Below are positions 1 to 7,613 of a stretch of DNA of 21,940 nucleotides, in pieces; the first letter of the stretch is position 1; every line of letters starts with the position of its first letter. The translations under genes were made by a program, and so were the position numbers. The stretch spans positions 1 to 21,940 of the IMG/VR virus record IMGVR_UViG_3300033995_000890. One strand, given 5' to 3'. This DNA comes from a virus. The notes beneath the pieces were generated by a model. It had not been told where the DNA came from and searched no databases. It saw nothing but the letters and a program-made list of their open reading frames with translations.

Positions 1-297
1 AAATCACAACTAAAACAACTAATCAGAGAAACAATAAATGAAGCCACACAACCACAAAAGGTTGTTGGAAAATACATTTATTTTGTTGATTCTAAAGAGT
101 TGTATAGTTTAAAGCCATATAAACTTGTTGCAAATCGTTGTGACATATCAGTAGCAAATAATTGGACAAAAGCAACATTAATGCAAGGAGAAGATGTTAG
201 AGATATGGGAATCGACAGCGTTACAGACATATCGGCTTGGTATATTGTAAACAATGCTCCGTCAGATCATACATTTGTTGGATATATTGGAAAATAA
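1..297 (+). CDS. Hypothetical tagged late protein, 5' end outside window
   Basis: The frame is open from base 1 to the TAA at 295-297 and gives 98 residues; the true start lies to the left, probably only a few codons away. The visible N terminus, KSQLKQLIRETINEA, is a short amphipathic helix with I-R-E and I-N-E|A steps, the (L/I)-x-E pattern cut by T4-type prohead proteases. The rest is a small mixed domain containing aromatic strands (YIYFVDSKELY, AWYIVNN) and the pattern CDISVANNWTKA. I do not recognise the family. It sits 3 bases before the next gene, in the prohead-core neighbourhood upstream of the protease, so a small core or packaged protein is a fair guess from context only. Confidence 0.7.
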   Translation, partial: KSQLKQLIRETINEATQPQKVVGKYIYFVDSKELYSLKPYKLVANRCDISVANNWTKATLMQGEDVRDMGIDSVTDISAWYIVNNAPSDHTFVGYIGK

Positions 298-300
298 AAT

Positions 301-792
301 ATGAACGACGCCAAAAAAATCATCCGTGAATTAGTTGAAGAAGTCATTGAAGAAATGACATCAACGGGTGCTGTTGCTGGTTATCAAACACCGGCGGCAT
401 TTCGTGGTCATAAAAGCAAAAAGAAAACAGCCGAACGTAGTATGCCAGGTGGCAAAGTTGTGGGCAAAGAAGACACAGATGATACAACAGTTGGTGAAGG
501 TGAAACACTGACACTGCGTCGTGATATTGGTATTATGGAAGGTCGCAGTCGGTATCGTAATTTCAAAGATAGTGACATGATGAAAAATCATGCCAAGATT
601 TCATATGGCATCAATCAAGCAAAAAAAATGCTTAATGAAGTTGAATATCTATTAAACATCTGTGAACGTCTCAAGACAGAAGCAAATGTTCCAGCCACAA
701 GTTTGTGGGCACGTACTCAACCAGACATGAAAGAAATTCATGGTCGATTGAAAGAAATTGCCAAAAGAATCAACAGAATGGGAAAAAAATAA
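301..792 (+). CDS. Hypothetical prohead-core-like protein with N-terminal helical tag
   Basis: 163 residues, starting at ATG 301 only 3 bases after the previous stop, with no Shine-Dalgarno. Residues 1-19 form a charged amphipathic helix (MNDAKKIIRELVEEVIEEM) with three (L/I)-x-E steps, followed by TSTGAVAGYQTP, a turn motif I associate with virion-related proteins of marine T4-like phages (from memory, not searched). Residues 35-90 are polar and probably disordered; residues 90-163 look helical and basic, ending in KRINRMGKK. The position before the gp21-like protease corresponds to T4 genes 67/68 (prohead core), but no sequence homology to those is evident. The assignment to core or cargo is inferred from location and tag. 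Confidence 0.8.
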   Translation: MNDAKKIIRELVEEVIEEMTSTGAVAGYQTPAAFRGHKSKKKTAERSMPGGKVVGKEDTDDTTVGEGETLTLRRDIGIMEGRSRYRNFKDSDMMKNHAKISYGINQAKKMLNEVEYLLNICERLKTEANVPATSLWARTQPDMKEIHGRLKEIAKRINRMGKK

Positions 793-797
793 AATTT

Positions 798-1340
798 ATG
801 AATCTAACAGACATTGCTAAAAAGATTTTGAAAGAAGACACATGGGGCAACAATCCATCTGCCGCTGGTGGTATGTCAACAGGTCGTGCACCAAACGCAG
901 TCACACCACCTGCTACACCAAATGCCAAGATGCTTGACATTTCTAATCAGTTTAAGAATTTCAAGACATCATTGGAAACTCAAGAAGATGCTGCTGTAAA
1001 GAAACTGGCTGATGAACTAAAGAAATCATTTCTAAAAAAGAATGTAATTGTAAAAGCATCCAAAGGCAGTGTTGGTCAAATTGAAAAAGAATATAACGTT
1101 TCTGTCAATAACATTGATGTTCGTTATATGAAAGACAAATATTATATTGTATTCATTGGAAAAGAAGGCAATGAATCAGAAAATGAATATTATTTGGATG
1201 ATTCACAAATACAAGTAAATGATGCTCCTCAAGCAAAATCACAAGCACCAGCAAGTTTGACACGCGGTCAAGTTGGCGGCATTCAATATCCACAAGTTAT
1301 GGGTATGAATTCTAAACGAAACATTGTACCAAGCAAATAA
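798..1340 (+). CDS. Hypothetical late protein with capsid-targeting-like N terminus
   Basis: 180 residues. I chose ATG 798, not an upstream in-frame ATG at 705, because 705 lies deep inside the preceding gene while 798 follows its stop by 5 bases and yields a typical tag: MNLTDIAKKILKEDTWG, with an L-K-E|D step. Residues 18-45 are Pro/Ala/Gly-rich linker. Residues 50-150 look like a compact domain: a helix containing LADELKKSFLKKN, then strands (VIVKASKG, VDVRYMKDKYYIVFIGKEG) and an acidic end. The C terminus is basic (NSKRNIVPSK). Family not recognised. It lies directly upstream of the protease, with 1 base between, so the two are co-transcribed and probably both act in prohead assembly. Confidence 0.8.
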   Translation: MNLTDIAKKILKEDTWGNNPSAAGGMSTGRAPNAVTPPATPNAKMLDISNQFKNFKTSLETQEDAAVKKLADELKKSFLKKNVIVKASKGSVGQIEKEYNVSVNNIDVRYMKDKYYIVFIGKEGNESENEYYLDDSQIQVNDAPQAKSQAPASLTRGQVGGIQYPQVMGMNSKRNIVPSK

Positions 1341-1341
1341 T

Positions 1342-1968
1342 ATGAGCAAACAACTATTAGTAGATTTTATACCATTTGATATTACTCCGCAGATGCTTAC
1401 AGAAGCAAAAGCAAATACTGGTGGTCCATTGGTTCTCAAAGGTCCATTACAAAAAGCCGGTGAAAAGAATCATAATGGTCGTGTATATCCACGCGAAGTA
1501 TTAGAGCGTGAAGTTGAAAAATATCAACAAATCATCAAAGAACGTCGTGCTTTGGGCGAACTTGATCATCCAGAATCCAGTGTGATAAATTTAAAGAATG
1601 TATGTCACAATGTTACAGAATGTCACTGGGAAGGTGATACTGTGGTTGGTACAATTGAAATTTTAACAACACCAAGTGGTAATATTGCAAGAGATTTGAT
1701 TAAAAACAATATTCGCATTGGTATTAGCAGTCGAGGTTTGGGAAGTGTTCGCAATGTGAATGAAAACACTGTTGAAGTACAAGATGACTTTGAACTATTG
1801 TGTTTTGACCTTGTATCTTCACCAAGCACACGTGGTGCTTATATGAATCTTGCCGAAGGCATAGATCGTGAAAAACAATTGATTGGCGGCAATCAAGATC
1901 GCAAAGACATCAACAAATATTTAAAAATTGAAAATATCATTCGTGATATATTGTCAGAAACTCGCTAA
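1342..1968 (+). CDS. 21: Prohead core protein protease (T4 gp21-like, MEROPS S80-type)
   Basis: 208 residues; T4 gp21 is of similar size. This protease acts inside the assembled prohead, cutting scaffold, capsid protein and itself after (L/I)-x-E so that the core is cleared and the head can expand. Family marks are GPLQKAGEKNHNGRVYP (residues 34-50), the His motif GELDHPESS with His76, and the Ser motif RIGISSRGLGSV with Ser129/Ser130, followed by DLVSSPSTRGAYM (156-168). The last 15 residues (KIENIIRDILSETR, an L-S-E step) resemble the helical tags of neighbouring proteins and may be a self-cleavage or core-binding tail. The start at 1342 is preferred over an in-frame ATG at 1324 because it follows the previous stop and matches the expected N terminus. 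Confidence 0.93.
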   Translation: MSKQLLVDFIPFDITPQMLTEAKANTGGPLVLKGPLQKAGEKNHNGRVYPREVLEREVEKYQQIIKERRALGELDHPESSVINLKNVCHNVTECHWEGDTVVGTIEILTTPSGNIARDLIKNNIRIGISSRGLGSVRNVNENTVEVQDDFELLCFDLVSSPSTRGAYMNLAEGIDREKQLIGGNQDRKDINKYLKIENIIRDILSETR

Positions 1969-1984
1969 AATTAAACTCGCTAAA
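1960..1984 (+). repeat. 10-nt direct repeat across the protease stop codon
   Basis: ACTCGCTAAA occurs at 1960-1969 and again at 1975-1984, 15 bases apart, duplicating the last codons and stop of the protease gene. It looks like a small slippage duplication and fills the short gap before the next ATG at 1989. Confidence 0.6.
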
Positions 1985-1988
1985 TTAT

Positions 1989-3116
1989 ATGAACGAAGCA
2001 ACAGCACCAAACGAAACAGAAATCAAGAAAATTGTGCAATATCTTGCTATAGAAGCCACCAAGTACCAAGATATGATTGGTCTTGATGCTGCACACGACA
2101 TTGATATTTATGGGCTACAGTCCGCAATTGAAGATTCCAATAACAAAAAGATTCTAAATTTTTGGAACAAGTTGAGCAGCAAGCAGAAGAACGAAATACA
2201 TGATATGGTGTCAACATATTTATATAATAAAGCACTGAAAGCAGACCCAGATTATTATGGTGACGACCAACCAACTCCAGTAAATTACAAACTTTCATCA
2301 AAAACGGCAACTCCAACCAATGCTCCCGCTGGTGGTAATGAAGCCAAGTTGATAAAATCTCTTGCAAAAAAAGCAGAAGATTGGATGAACTATGTTGATG
2401 TAGATTCTCCAGAAAACATATCTTATGATGATTTCGAGGAATTTGTCATAAACGATCCAAAAAACAAAAAGCTTCAAGCATTTTGGAATTCAATGGGAAA
2501 CAAAAAACAAGAAAATTTGTTCTATAAAGTAGTTGATGTTTTAGAAAAAAAATATGGCGATGGCGATGACATGTATGAGGGTCGCAATCTTTCCAACATC
2601 GCAAAGAAGATGATGAAAGAAAATAAATCAACACCTCTTATGCTAAATGGCAAGGCAGTTGATGAAAAATCAATTGAAATTGACGGAGTTGATCGTAGAG
2701 ATTATCCGGATTTTTCTGATGCTTATATTTCTGCTGCAAATTATATGGATGGTACACCACTCAGCGATAAAGAAATTGAAGAGTTGGATGATCAAAATAA
2801 TGAATTGGTTCATGAAAAAATTCAAGACGATCAATTGTATATGCAAGAAGGTGAAGAAGAAAAACTTGGTGGTTCTGCATATGACAAAGAAGACAAAGAA
2901 GAAAGAGGACAATACTCAAACAAACCAAAGATGGCTGGTATTACATTCTTCAATGTTCCGTCTGGTAAAGAATCAATTGCTACACAATATGGTTTGACTC
3001 AATTCAAGAGTAGCAAATGGGGAATCAAACATAAAATTGGTAGAGACTATACTGGTGCAGTTTCTGCGGCTGAAAAAATATTTGGTAAAGGTCGTTATTG
3101 GCAGCCAAATAACTAA
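1989..3116 (+). CDS. Hypothetical late protein: duplicated helical domain, internal tag, and DYPDFSDAY domain
   Basis: 375 residues with a modular build. Residues 12-84 and 120-190 are copies of one domain: NNKKILNFWNKLSSKQKNEI at 51-70 aligns with KNKKLQAFWNSMGNKKQENL at 158-177, and both are followed by a hydrophobic helix. A linker rich in Thr/Pro/Asn joins them (about 95-117). Residues 199-212 (RNLSNIAKKMMKEN) copy the style of the N-terminal tag of the protein encoded at 798-1340, but here the tag is internal. Next comes a small acidic domain with VDRRDYPDFSDAYISAANYMDG (234-255), an acidic linker, and a C-terminal domain 315-375 ending GKGRYWQPNN. No family can be named with confidence. 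It looks like a fusion of two tagged proteins and is probably packaged or core-associated, since it lies between protease and scaffold. Confidence 0.82.
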   Translation: MNEATAPNETEIKKIVQYLAIEATKYQDMIGLDAAHDIDIYGLQSAIEDSNNKKILNFWNKLSSKQKNEIHDMVSTYLYNKALKADPDYYGDDQPTPVNYKLSSKTATPTNAPAGGNEAKLIKSLAKKAEDWMNYVDVDSPENISYDDFEEFVINDPKNKKLQAFWNSMGNKKQENLFYKVVDVLEKKYGDGDDMYEGRNLSNIAKKMMKENKSTPLMLNGKAVDEKSIEIDGVDRRDYPDFSDAYISAANYMDGTPLSDKEIEELDDQNNELVHEKIQDDQLYMQEGEEEKLGGSAYDKEDKEERGQYSNKPKMAGITFFNVPSGKESIATQYGLTQFKSSKWGIKHKIGRDYTGAVSAAEKIFGKGRYWQPNN

Positions 3117-3156
3117 TTTTACACAATTTACATAAATTGATATATATTTATAACAT

Positions 3157-3888
3157 ATGAGCAACAAAATCACAAATCCATTTCTAAAACAACTTATCTC
3201 TGGTATATCTCAAAAAGCTACTCAAGGTCGTATAACAGGCGTTGATTGGAATATTCTTGAAGAAGCCAAGAAAAATAAAAAAGTTGCAAAGAAAACTTTG
3301 AAAAAAGAAGGTGATGAAAAAAAGAATCCAGCAGATGATGCTGGTGGAGAAGATGCTGGCGGATTACCACCACTAGGAGGCAAAGATGAAGCACCAACCA
3401 ATGAACCAAAAGCAAACGCGGGTGGTAAAGATGCAGGTGCTGATGCACCGCCCGATGGTGGAAAAGAAGACGCTGGTGATGATGCACTCGCAGGACTTGG
3501 TGGAGAAGAAGGTGGTACAGAAGAAGATTCTGAAGAAGCGCAGGCTGACGCTGCCGAAGCAAAAGCAGAACTAGAAAAAGCCAAAGCTGAAAAAGATCAA
3601 GCCGAAAAAGAAATCAAAAAACATTCTTATATAAAACTTGGTTCCAATTCTGGTACACAATTTCTATTAGGAAAGATTTTGGATCATGCGTTCAAGACCA
3701 ATACAATTGATGCACTGGCCGGTGAAATGGTACAAAAACTAAAAATCACCACTCCAGAAGACATCAATGCATTTAGTGAAGAAACTGCATCATACAGAGT
3801 AATTCCAGGTTTTCCAGAACTGTTGTCTTCTATGAAAACAATGGCAACCAAACAACCAGAAGAAACTGAAGAAGAACCATCAGCTTAA
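3157..3888 (+). CDS. Acidic, low-complexity prohead core/scaffold-like protein
   Basis: 243 residues. Residues 1-36 are helical and end in ILEEA, which offers two (L/I)-x-E steps. Residues 37-56 are Lys-rich, and residues 57-125 are Gly/Ala/Asp/Glu/Pro low complexity, probably disordered. Residues 126-157 form a strongly charged Ala/Glu/Lys coiled coil. Residues 158-230 look folded (YIKLGSNSGTQFLLGKILDHAF, then VIPGFPELLSSMKTM) before an acidic tail. Acidic, coiled-coil core proteins are usual partners of gp22-type scaffolds, and this gene lies two genes upstream of the scaffold, so a core role is likely; homology to a specific T4 gene is not visible. There is no Shine-Dalgarno; TATTTATA at 3145-3152 ends only 4 bases before the ATG. 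Confidence 0.82.
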   Translation: MSNKITNPFLKQLISGISQKATQGRITGVDWNILEEAKKNKKVAKKTLKKEGDEKKNPADDAGGEDAGGLPPLGGKDEAPTNEPKANAGGKDAGADAPPDGGKEDAGDDALAGLGGEEGGTEEDSEEAQADAAEAKAELEKAKAEKDQAEKEIKKHSYIKLGSNSGTQFLLGKILDHAFKTNTIDALAGEMVQKLKITTPEDINAFSEETASYRVIPGFPELLSSMKTMATKQPEETEEEPSA

Positions 3889-3896
3889 TAATTTTT

Positions 3897-4346
3897 ATGA
3901 AAATACTTAAACTAAGACCTCTGATTGAAGGTATTGACCAACCAACCAACAATGCTCAACAAAAAGAATGGACTAATGAAGAAAAGAAATCTGCACTTGA
4001 TTCCATTGGCCGTTATAACGAATATGGAAATCTTTTGCGTCGTCCACCAGAAGGTAATTTGATGGAGATTGCTCATACATTAAGCAAGATTACAGAAGCT
4101 GCTGAAAAATTTACTCTCAGTGAAACTGGTGACGATTGGTTTGATAAAAACACTGTGTCACGCAACATGAAAGATTTGCGCCGTGTTAGTGAAGAATTCA
4201 ACAAACTTGCTAAAGAAGCACACACTGTTCAACAACGTATGGAAGCATTATATGAAGATGGTGGGCATGTATTGGGTCGTTACTTTGAAATTAAAGATTT
4301 GAACGAAGGCACTGGTCCAGCAATCAGTAAAATTGCAAAAAAGTAA
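3897..4346 (+). CDS. Hypothetical helical late protein with LIE|G tag
   Basis: 149 residues. The N terminus MKILKLRPLIEGIDQ resembles the lysozyme tag MRIIKLKDLLHE further right and contains L-I-E|G, a possible prohead-protease site. The remainder is mainly amphipathic helix: residues 20-45 with the Arg-rich turn GNLLRRPPEGN, a long helix over 50-75, DDWFDKNTVSRNMKDLRRVSEE, a coiled-coil-like stretch to about 120, and a C-terminal GRYFEIKDLNEGTGPAISKIAKK. Family not recognised. The start is 8 bases after the previous stop. It is the last gene before the 140-base gap that precedes the scaffold, so it closes the first run of core genes. Confidence 0.78.
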   Translation: MKILKLRPLIEGIDQPTNNAQQKEWTNEEKKSALDSIGRYNEYGNLLRRPPEGNLMEIAHTLSKITEAAEKFTLSETGDDWFDKNTVSRNMKDLRRVSEEFNKLAKEAHTVQQRMEALYEDGGHVLGRYFEIKDLNEGTGPAISKIAKK

Positions 4347-4405
4347 ATAATATTATATATTTTTACGTTTTTTGTAAGTGTGTATATATTTATTTATTAT
4401 AAAAT

Positions 4406-4422
4406 GCACTATTATTTAGTGC
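4406..4422 (+). other. Small hairpin upstream of scaffold gene
   Basis: GCACTA (4406-4411) and TAGTGC (4417-4422) are perfect complements with a 5-base loop. There is no T-tract, so it is not a classical terminator. It lies in the 140-base gap 4347-4486, which is very AT-rich, encodes no protein, and contains only imperfect matches to a T4 late promoter (for example TATAAAAT at 4398-4405). The hairpin may mark a processing site or the start of a structured leader. Confidence 0.35.
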
Positions 4423-4443
4423 GAGACAGTTCAAAATTTCATT

Positions 4444-4489
4444 TGAAACTCTAATAGTTTCATCAACCAAAAAGGATAAAACTATTATG
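4444..4489 (+). promoter_or_regulatory. Structured leader of scaffold mRNA with alternative hairpins around the ribosome site
   Basis: Two mutually exclusive stems are visible. Stem A pairs TGAAAC (4444-4449) with GTTTCA (4457-4462). Stem B pairs TAATAGTTT (4452-4460) with AAACTATTA (4479-4487), a perfect 9-bp match whose 3' arm includes the first base of the start codon at 4487 and whose 18-base loop holds the Shine-Dalgarno AAAGGA (4471-4476). Both use 4457-4460. The stems are AT-rich and weak, so regulation is inferred only. This is one of only two genes here with a clear Shine-Dalgarno. Confidence 0.35.
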
Positions 4490-5839
4490 TCAGATCTATT
4501 AAAACAAGCAATTGCCGACGCCAAAGCCGTTCGTGCCACTGCTCTATCAAACGCAAAAGCTGCTCTCGAAGAGCACTTTGCTCCGAAACTACAAAGCATG
4601 TTGTCTGAAAAGCTACGTGCCGAGATGGAAGGCGAAGAAGAAGTCGCACCAGCACCAGAAGCTCCAGCACCAGAAGCTCCAGCACCAGAAGCTGCATTGC
4701 CAACCGATGATATGGGTGGCGAAGAAATGGCTGCACCAGAAGCTCCATTGCCAATGGATGATATGGGTGGCGAAGCTGCTCCAGCACCAGAAGCTCCATT
4801 GCCAACCGATGATATGGGTGGCGAAGATGAGTTGTCTGAACTAAATATTGAAGATGACACTGGATATATGACCGAAGGTGAAAAAGCTTCTGGTGATTAC
4901 AAAAAGACCACCAAGGGTCACAACACAGAAGATCCAGGTAAGAAGATGGTAAAGTCGGTTGGAGCCGCAATCGGCGGAACCAAAGGTTCTCTACCAGCCG
5001 CCAAGAAACACGCAAAAGCGTCGTCGGACTATACCAAGACCACAAATGGTCACAAGACTGATGATCCACAAGGTCAAGGAAATGAAGTATCCAACGGCGG
5101 ATATGACAATGACACAACAGCCTTGAAAGAAAACGAAGAAGTTGATGAAGCTTCTTTGGATGAAATCCTAAAAGAATTGGAAGACGGTCTGAATGACGTT
5201 GGTGGCATGGAAGATGTGGCAGCTGAAGAGGCTCCAGTTTCCGAAGCATCCGACGAAATAGTCGATCTTGATGAACTTCTATCTGAAACGGACGATAAAG
5301 ACGCCGAAGAAGAAATTGAAGAAGGAAAGCTTCCAAAGGGTCTTGCTGATTACCAAGCCAAAAAAGCTGGTAAATCAAAAGACGACGACGATGAAGAAAA
5401 AGAAACCGTCAAAGAAAATATTTCGTTGAAGAAGGAACTAGCAGAATACCGTAGCGCAGTCGTTTATCTACGGGACCGCATCAATGAAGTTAACCTGCTC
5501 AATGCCAAGCTGTTGTATACGAACAAGTTGTTCAAACAAGCCAGCCTAAACAATGAGCAAAAACTAAAAGTAATCGAGTCATTTGACCTCACGAAATCGG
5601 TTCGTGAAGCCAAACTTGTTTACGCTACGTTGGCCGAATCATTTAATTTCGGTGGAAAAAAGACAGTTGTTGCAGCACCAGCCACTAAAAAGGTTGTTTC
5701 TCAAACTGTTAGATCCATCACCGAAGGACTCGCCTCCAAGCCAGTTGCATCAACAAGACCGACAAAAGCCGCTGTTCTTACAGAAGGAGCCGAAATGGCA
5801 AACCGCTTTAAGAAATTGGCCGGTATTCGCAGTAAATAA
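4487..5839 (+). CDS. 22: Prohead scaffold/core protein (T4 gp22-like)
   Basis: 450 residues, longer than T4 gp22 (about 270). The scaffold forms the inner core on which the capsid shell assembles and is later degraded by the gp21-type protease. Residues 1-48 are helical (MSDLLKQAIADAKAVRATAL, then LEEHFAPKLQSMLSEKLRAEM). Residues 49-125 are an acidic Ala/Pro/Glu repeat region. Residues 130-210 include two similar segments, SGDYKKTTKGHNTEDP and SSDYTKTTNGHKTDDP. The conserved C-terminal part starts at about 313 with a coiled coil (SLKKELAEYRSAVVYLRDRI, NLLNAKLLYTNKLFKQASL, KLKVIESFDLTKSVREAK) and ends MANRFKKLAGIRSK, a terminus I recognise from T4-like scaffolds of aquatic phages. The expansion is in the disordered middle. 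Strong Shine-Dalgarno, GC-richer codons than the upstream genes, and position just before the capsid gene all support the call. Confidence 0.85.
   Translation: MSDLLKQAIADAKAVRATALSNAKAALEEHFAPKLQSMLSEKLRAEMEGEEEVAPAPEAPAPEAPAPEAALPTDDMGGEEMAAPEAPLPMDDMGGEAAPAPEAPLPTDDMGGEDELSELNIEDDTGYMTEGEKASGDYKKTTKGHNTEDPGKKMVKSVGAAIGGTKGSLPAAKKHAKASSDYTKTTNGHKTDDPQGQGNEVSNGGYDNDTTALKENEEVDEASLDEILKELEDGLNDVGGMEDVAAEEAPVSEASDEIVDLDELLSETDDKDAEEEIEEGKLPKGLADYQAKKAGKSKDDDDEEKETVKENISLKKELAEYRSAVVYLRDRINEVNLLNAKLLYTNKLFKQASLNNEQKLKVIESFDLTKSVREAKLVYATLAESFNFGGKKTVVAAPATKKVVSQTVRSITEGLASKPVASTRPTKAAVLTEGAEMANRFKKLAGIRSK
4655..4830 (+). repeat. Tandem Ala/Pro/Glu repeats in scaffold gene
   Basis: The DNA encodes APAPE and APEA units, then three copies of a longer unit built on PLPTDDMGGE (once PLPMDDMGGE, once ALPTDDMGGE). 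Nucleotide identity between copies is high, so the tract is a likely site of length variation. Confidence 0.75.
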
Positions 5840-5868
5840 GTAAGTAAAAACAATCAACACCTAAATAT

Positions 5869-5882
5869 AGGAAATTATTATG
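5869..5882 (+). promoter_or_regulatory. Shine-Dalgarno of the capsid gene
   Basis: AGGA at 5869-5872 lies 7 bases before ATG 5880. Along with the scaffold gene this is the only clear Shine-Dalgarno on a start in the window, and it settles the capsid start. Confidence 0.6.
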
Positions 5883-7490
5883 TCAGACATCAAATCACTA
5901 CTAAGCGAGACATCGAACCCAATGGTTCAACTAATGTCTCAAACCCGTGGTCTAATGACCAAATGGGAAAAAACAGGGCTTCTAGAAGGCATCAAGACCG
6001 ACATGGAAAAGTCACACATGTCTATCCTTTTGGAAAATCAAGCAAAGCAACTAATTGACGAAGCTACCCGCACAGGTACCTCCGCCAATTCCGAACAATG
6101 GGCGGGCGTTGCTCTACCACTGGTTCGTCGCGTTTTCGCTGAAATCGCAGCCAAGGAATTTGTATCGGTTCAACCGATGAATCTTCCTTCTGGTCTAGTA
6201 TTCTATCTGGACTTCAAATATGGTTCCAACCAAGCCGGTAAACCAAGCTTCAGCGGACAATCGCTGTTCGGCGGTACAGGCACCAAGTTGGGTTCTACCG
6301 ATAGCGCAACCAATGGTCTATATGGCCAAGGTCGTTTCGGTTATACCATGAATGACTCAACAACGTCCCTAACCGGAACTGCTGCTACTGGTTCTTGGCT
6401 CGACGCAAAGTTCGTTCCAGAACTTTCCGCGTCTGTAGATGCTACCCAAATATTCCGCGTTACCGCTGACTTGACAGGTACAGGCTATGATGCAACAGGC
6501 ATCCGAGCTTTCACCGTTTCTGGTTCTGGAATCGTTGATTTCTATCCAGCATTCACCACTGTTGACACAGCCACTGACGTTGTAACATTCGTCGTATCTG
6601 GTTCCGCAATTGGAGCAACCCCAACCGTGCTTGTTGCTTATCATAAGCAACCAGAAGCCACCTCCCGTGGTGACTTTGAAGATCAAGGTGCTGGATTGCC
6701 AAACGCCACTGGCGTAGCAAACGACATTGGTATTCCAGAAGTCAATCTGGAACTGAAGAGCGAAGCCATTGTTGCCAAGACTCGTAAGTTGAAAGCCGTC
6801 TGGACACCAGAATTGGCTCAAGACTTGAATGCATATCACTCTATCGACGCAGAAGCCGAGCTAACCGCTCTTCTATCTGAATACGTTTCGATGGAAATTG
6901 ATTTGGAAATCTTGGACATGTTGGTCACAGCTGCTCCAGCTGCCACAACTGAATTCTGGTCAGCTCGCGTTGGCGCTGAATACAATGCTACTCTTGGTAA
7001 GTTCCAAGACACAGCTGCTAACCGCACTGCATATGTCAAGAGCACATGGTTCCAAACCTTGGGCAACAAGATCCAAAAGGTCTCGAACAAGATTCACCAA
7101 TTGACACTGCGCGGCGGTGCAAACTTCCTAGTTTGCTCACCAGACGTTGCTACAATCATTGAATCCATTCCAGGCTTCAGTACCAACACGGACGGCGACC
7201 AAGCCAAGTTCGCAATGGGCGTTGCCAAAGTTGGCGCTCTGAGCAACCGTTGGACAGTATACAAGAACCCATACATGACAGACAATGTTATGTTGGTAGG
7301 TTTCCGTGGAACAAACTTCCTAGAAACCGGCGCTGTTTACGCTCCATACATTCCACTGATTCAAACACCGTTGGTGTATGACCCAGTGAACTTTACTCCA
7401 CGTCGTGGCGTAATGACACGTTATGCCAAGAAGATGCTCCGCCCGGAATTTTTTGGGAAAATTGTTATCGGCAACTTGGACGAAGTATAA
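5880..7490 (+). CDS. 23: Major capsid protein (T4 gp23-like)
   Basis: 536 residues; T4 gp23 is 521. It forms the hexamers of the head shell after prohead maturation. Recognisable blocks are VSVQPMNLPSGLVFYLDFKY (residues about 95-114) and the central KTRKLKAVWTPELAQDL followed by DAEAELTALLSEYVSMEIDLEI, which match gp23 (KTRKLKA...ELAQDL...DAEAEL). The C terminus carries RYAKKMLRPEFFGKIVIGN. The N-terminal 61 residues are the cleaved propeptide by analogy: I59-D60-E61|A62 fits the protease consensus and lies close to the T4 cleavage site (after residue 65). Codons are GC-richer and more uniform than in neighbouring genes, as expected for the most highly expressed protein. A terminator follows directly. 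Confidence 0.95.
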   Translation: MSDIKSLLSETSNPMVQLMSQTRGLMTKWEKTGLLEGIKTDMEKSHMSILLENQAKQLIDEATRTGTSANSEQWAGVALPLVRRVFAEIAAKEFVSVQPMNLPSGLVFYLDFKYGSNQAGKPSFSGQSLFGGTGTKLGSTDSATNGLYGQGRFGYTMNDSTTSLTGTAATGSWLDAKFVPELSASVDATQIFRVTADLTGTGYDATGIRAFTVSGSGIVDFYPAFTTVDTATDVVTFVVSGSAIGATPTVLVAYHKQPEATSRGDFEDQGAGLPNATGVANDIGIPEVNLELKSEAIVAKTRKLKAVWTPELAQDLNAYHSIDAEAELTALLSEYVSMEIDLEILDMLVTAAPAATTEFWSARVGAEYNATLGKFQDTAANRTAYVKSTWFQTLGNKIQKVSNKIHQLTLRGGANFLVCSPDVATIIESIPGFSTNTDGDQAKFAMGVAKVGALSNRWTVYKNPYMTDNVMLVGFRGTNFLETGAVYAPYIPLIQTPLVYDPVNFTPRRGVMTRYAKKMLRPEFFGKIVIGNLDEV

Positions 7491-7524
7491 TAGTTCATCT
7501 CTTAAACAGAGATTTTATAAAAAA

Positions 7525-7551
7525 GACCGCTCGAAAGGGCGGTCTTTTTTT
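7525..7551 (+). terminator. Rho-independent terminator after the capsid gene
   Basis: Stem GACCGCTC (7525-7532) pairs with GGGCGGTC (7537-7544), 8 bp with one T-G wobble, closed by a GAAA tetraloop and followed by seven T. It separates the head operon from the accessory island. A in the -4 to -1 positions would also pair with the T-run, so it may work in both directions. Confidence 0.93.
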
Positions 7552-7613
7552 GTTTATTTATTTTGCTTTTTGGTTGGACTGGTATGTATTTATGAGTATA
7601 ACTCAATCTATTT

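Noticed and set aside
3218-3584. Two minus-strand frames opposite the acidic core protein
   Set aside because: Low-complexity His/Leu- or Ser/Pro-rich complements of Gly/Ala/Asp/Glu codons; no start context or conserved motif.
4485-5378. A 297-codon minus-strand frame across the scaffold gene
   Set aside because: His/Leu/Gln-rich translation typical of an antisense shadow; the plus-strand scaffold is well supported.
5861-5868. CTAAATAT before the capsid gene as a late promoter
   Set aside because: Transcription would begin past the Shine-Dalgarno at 5869-5872, leaving no leader; the match is also imperfect.
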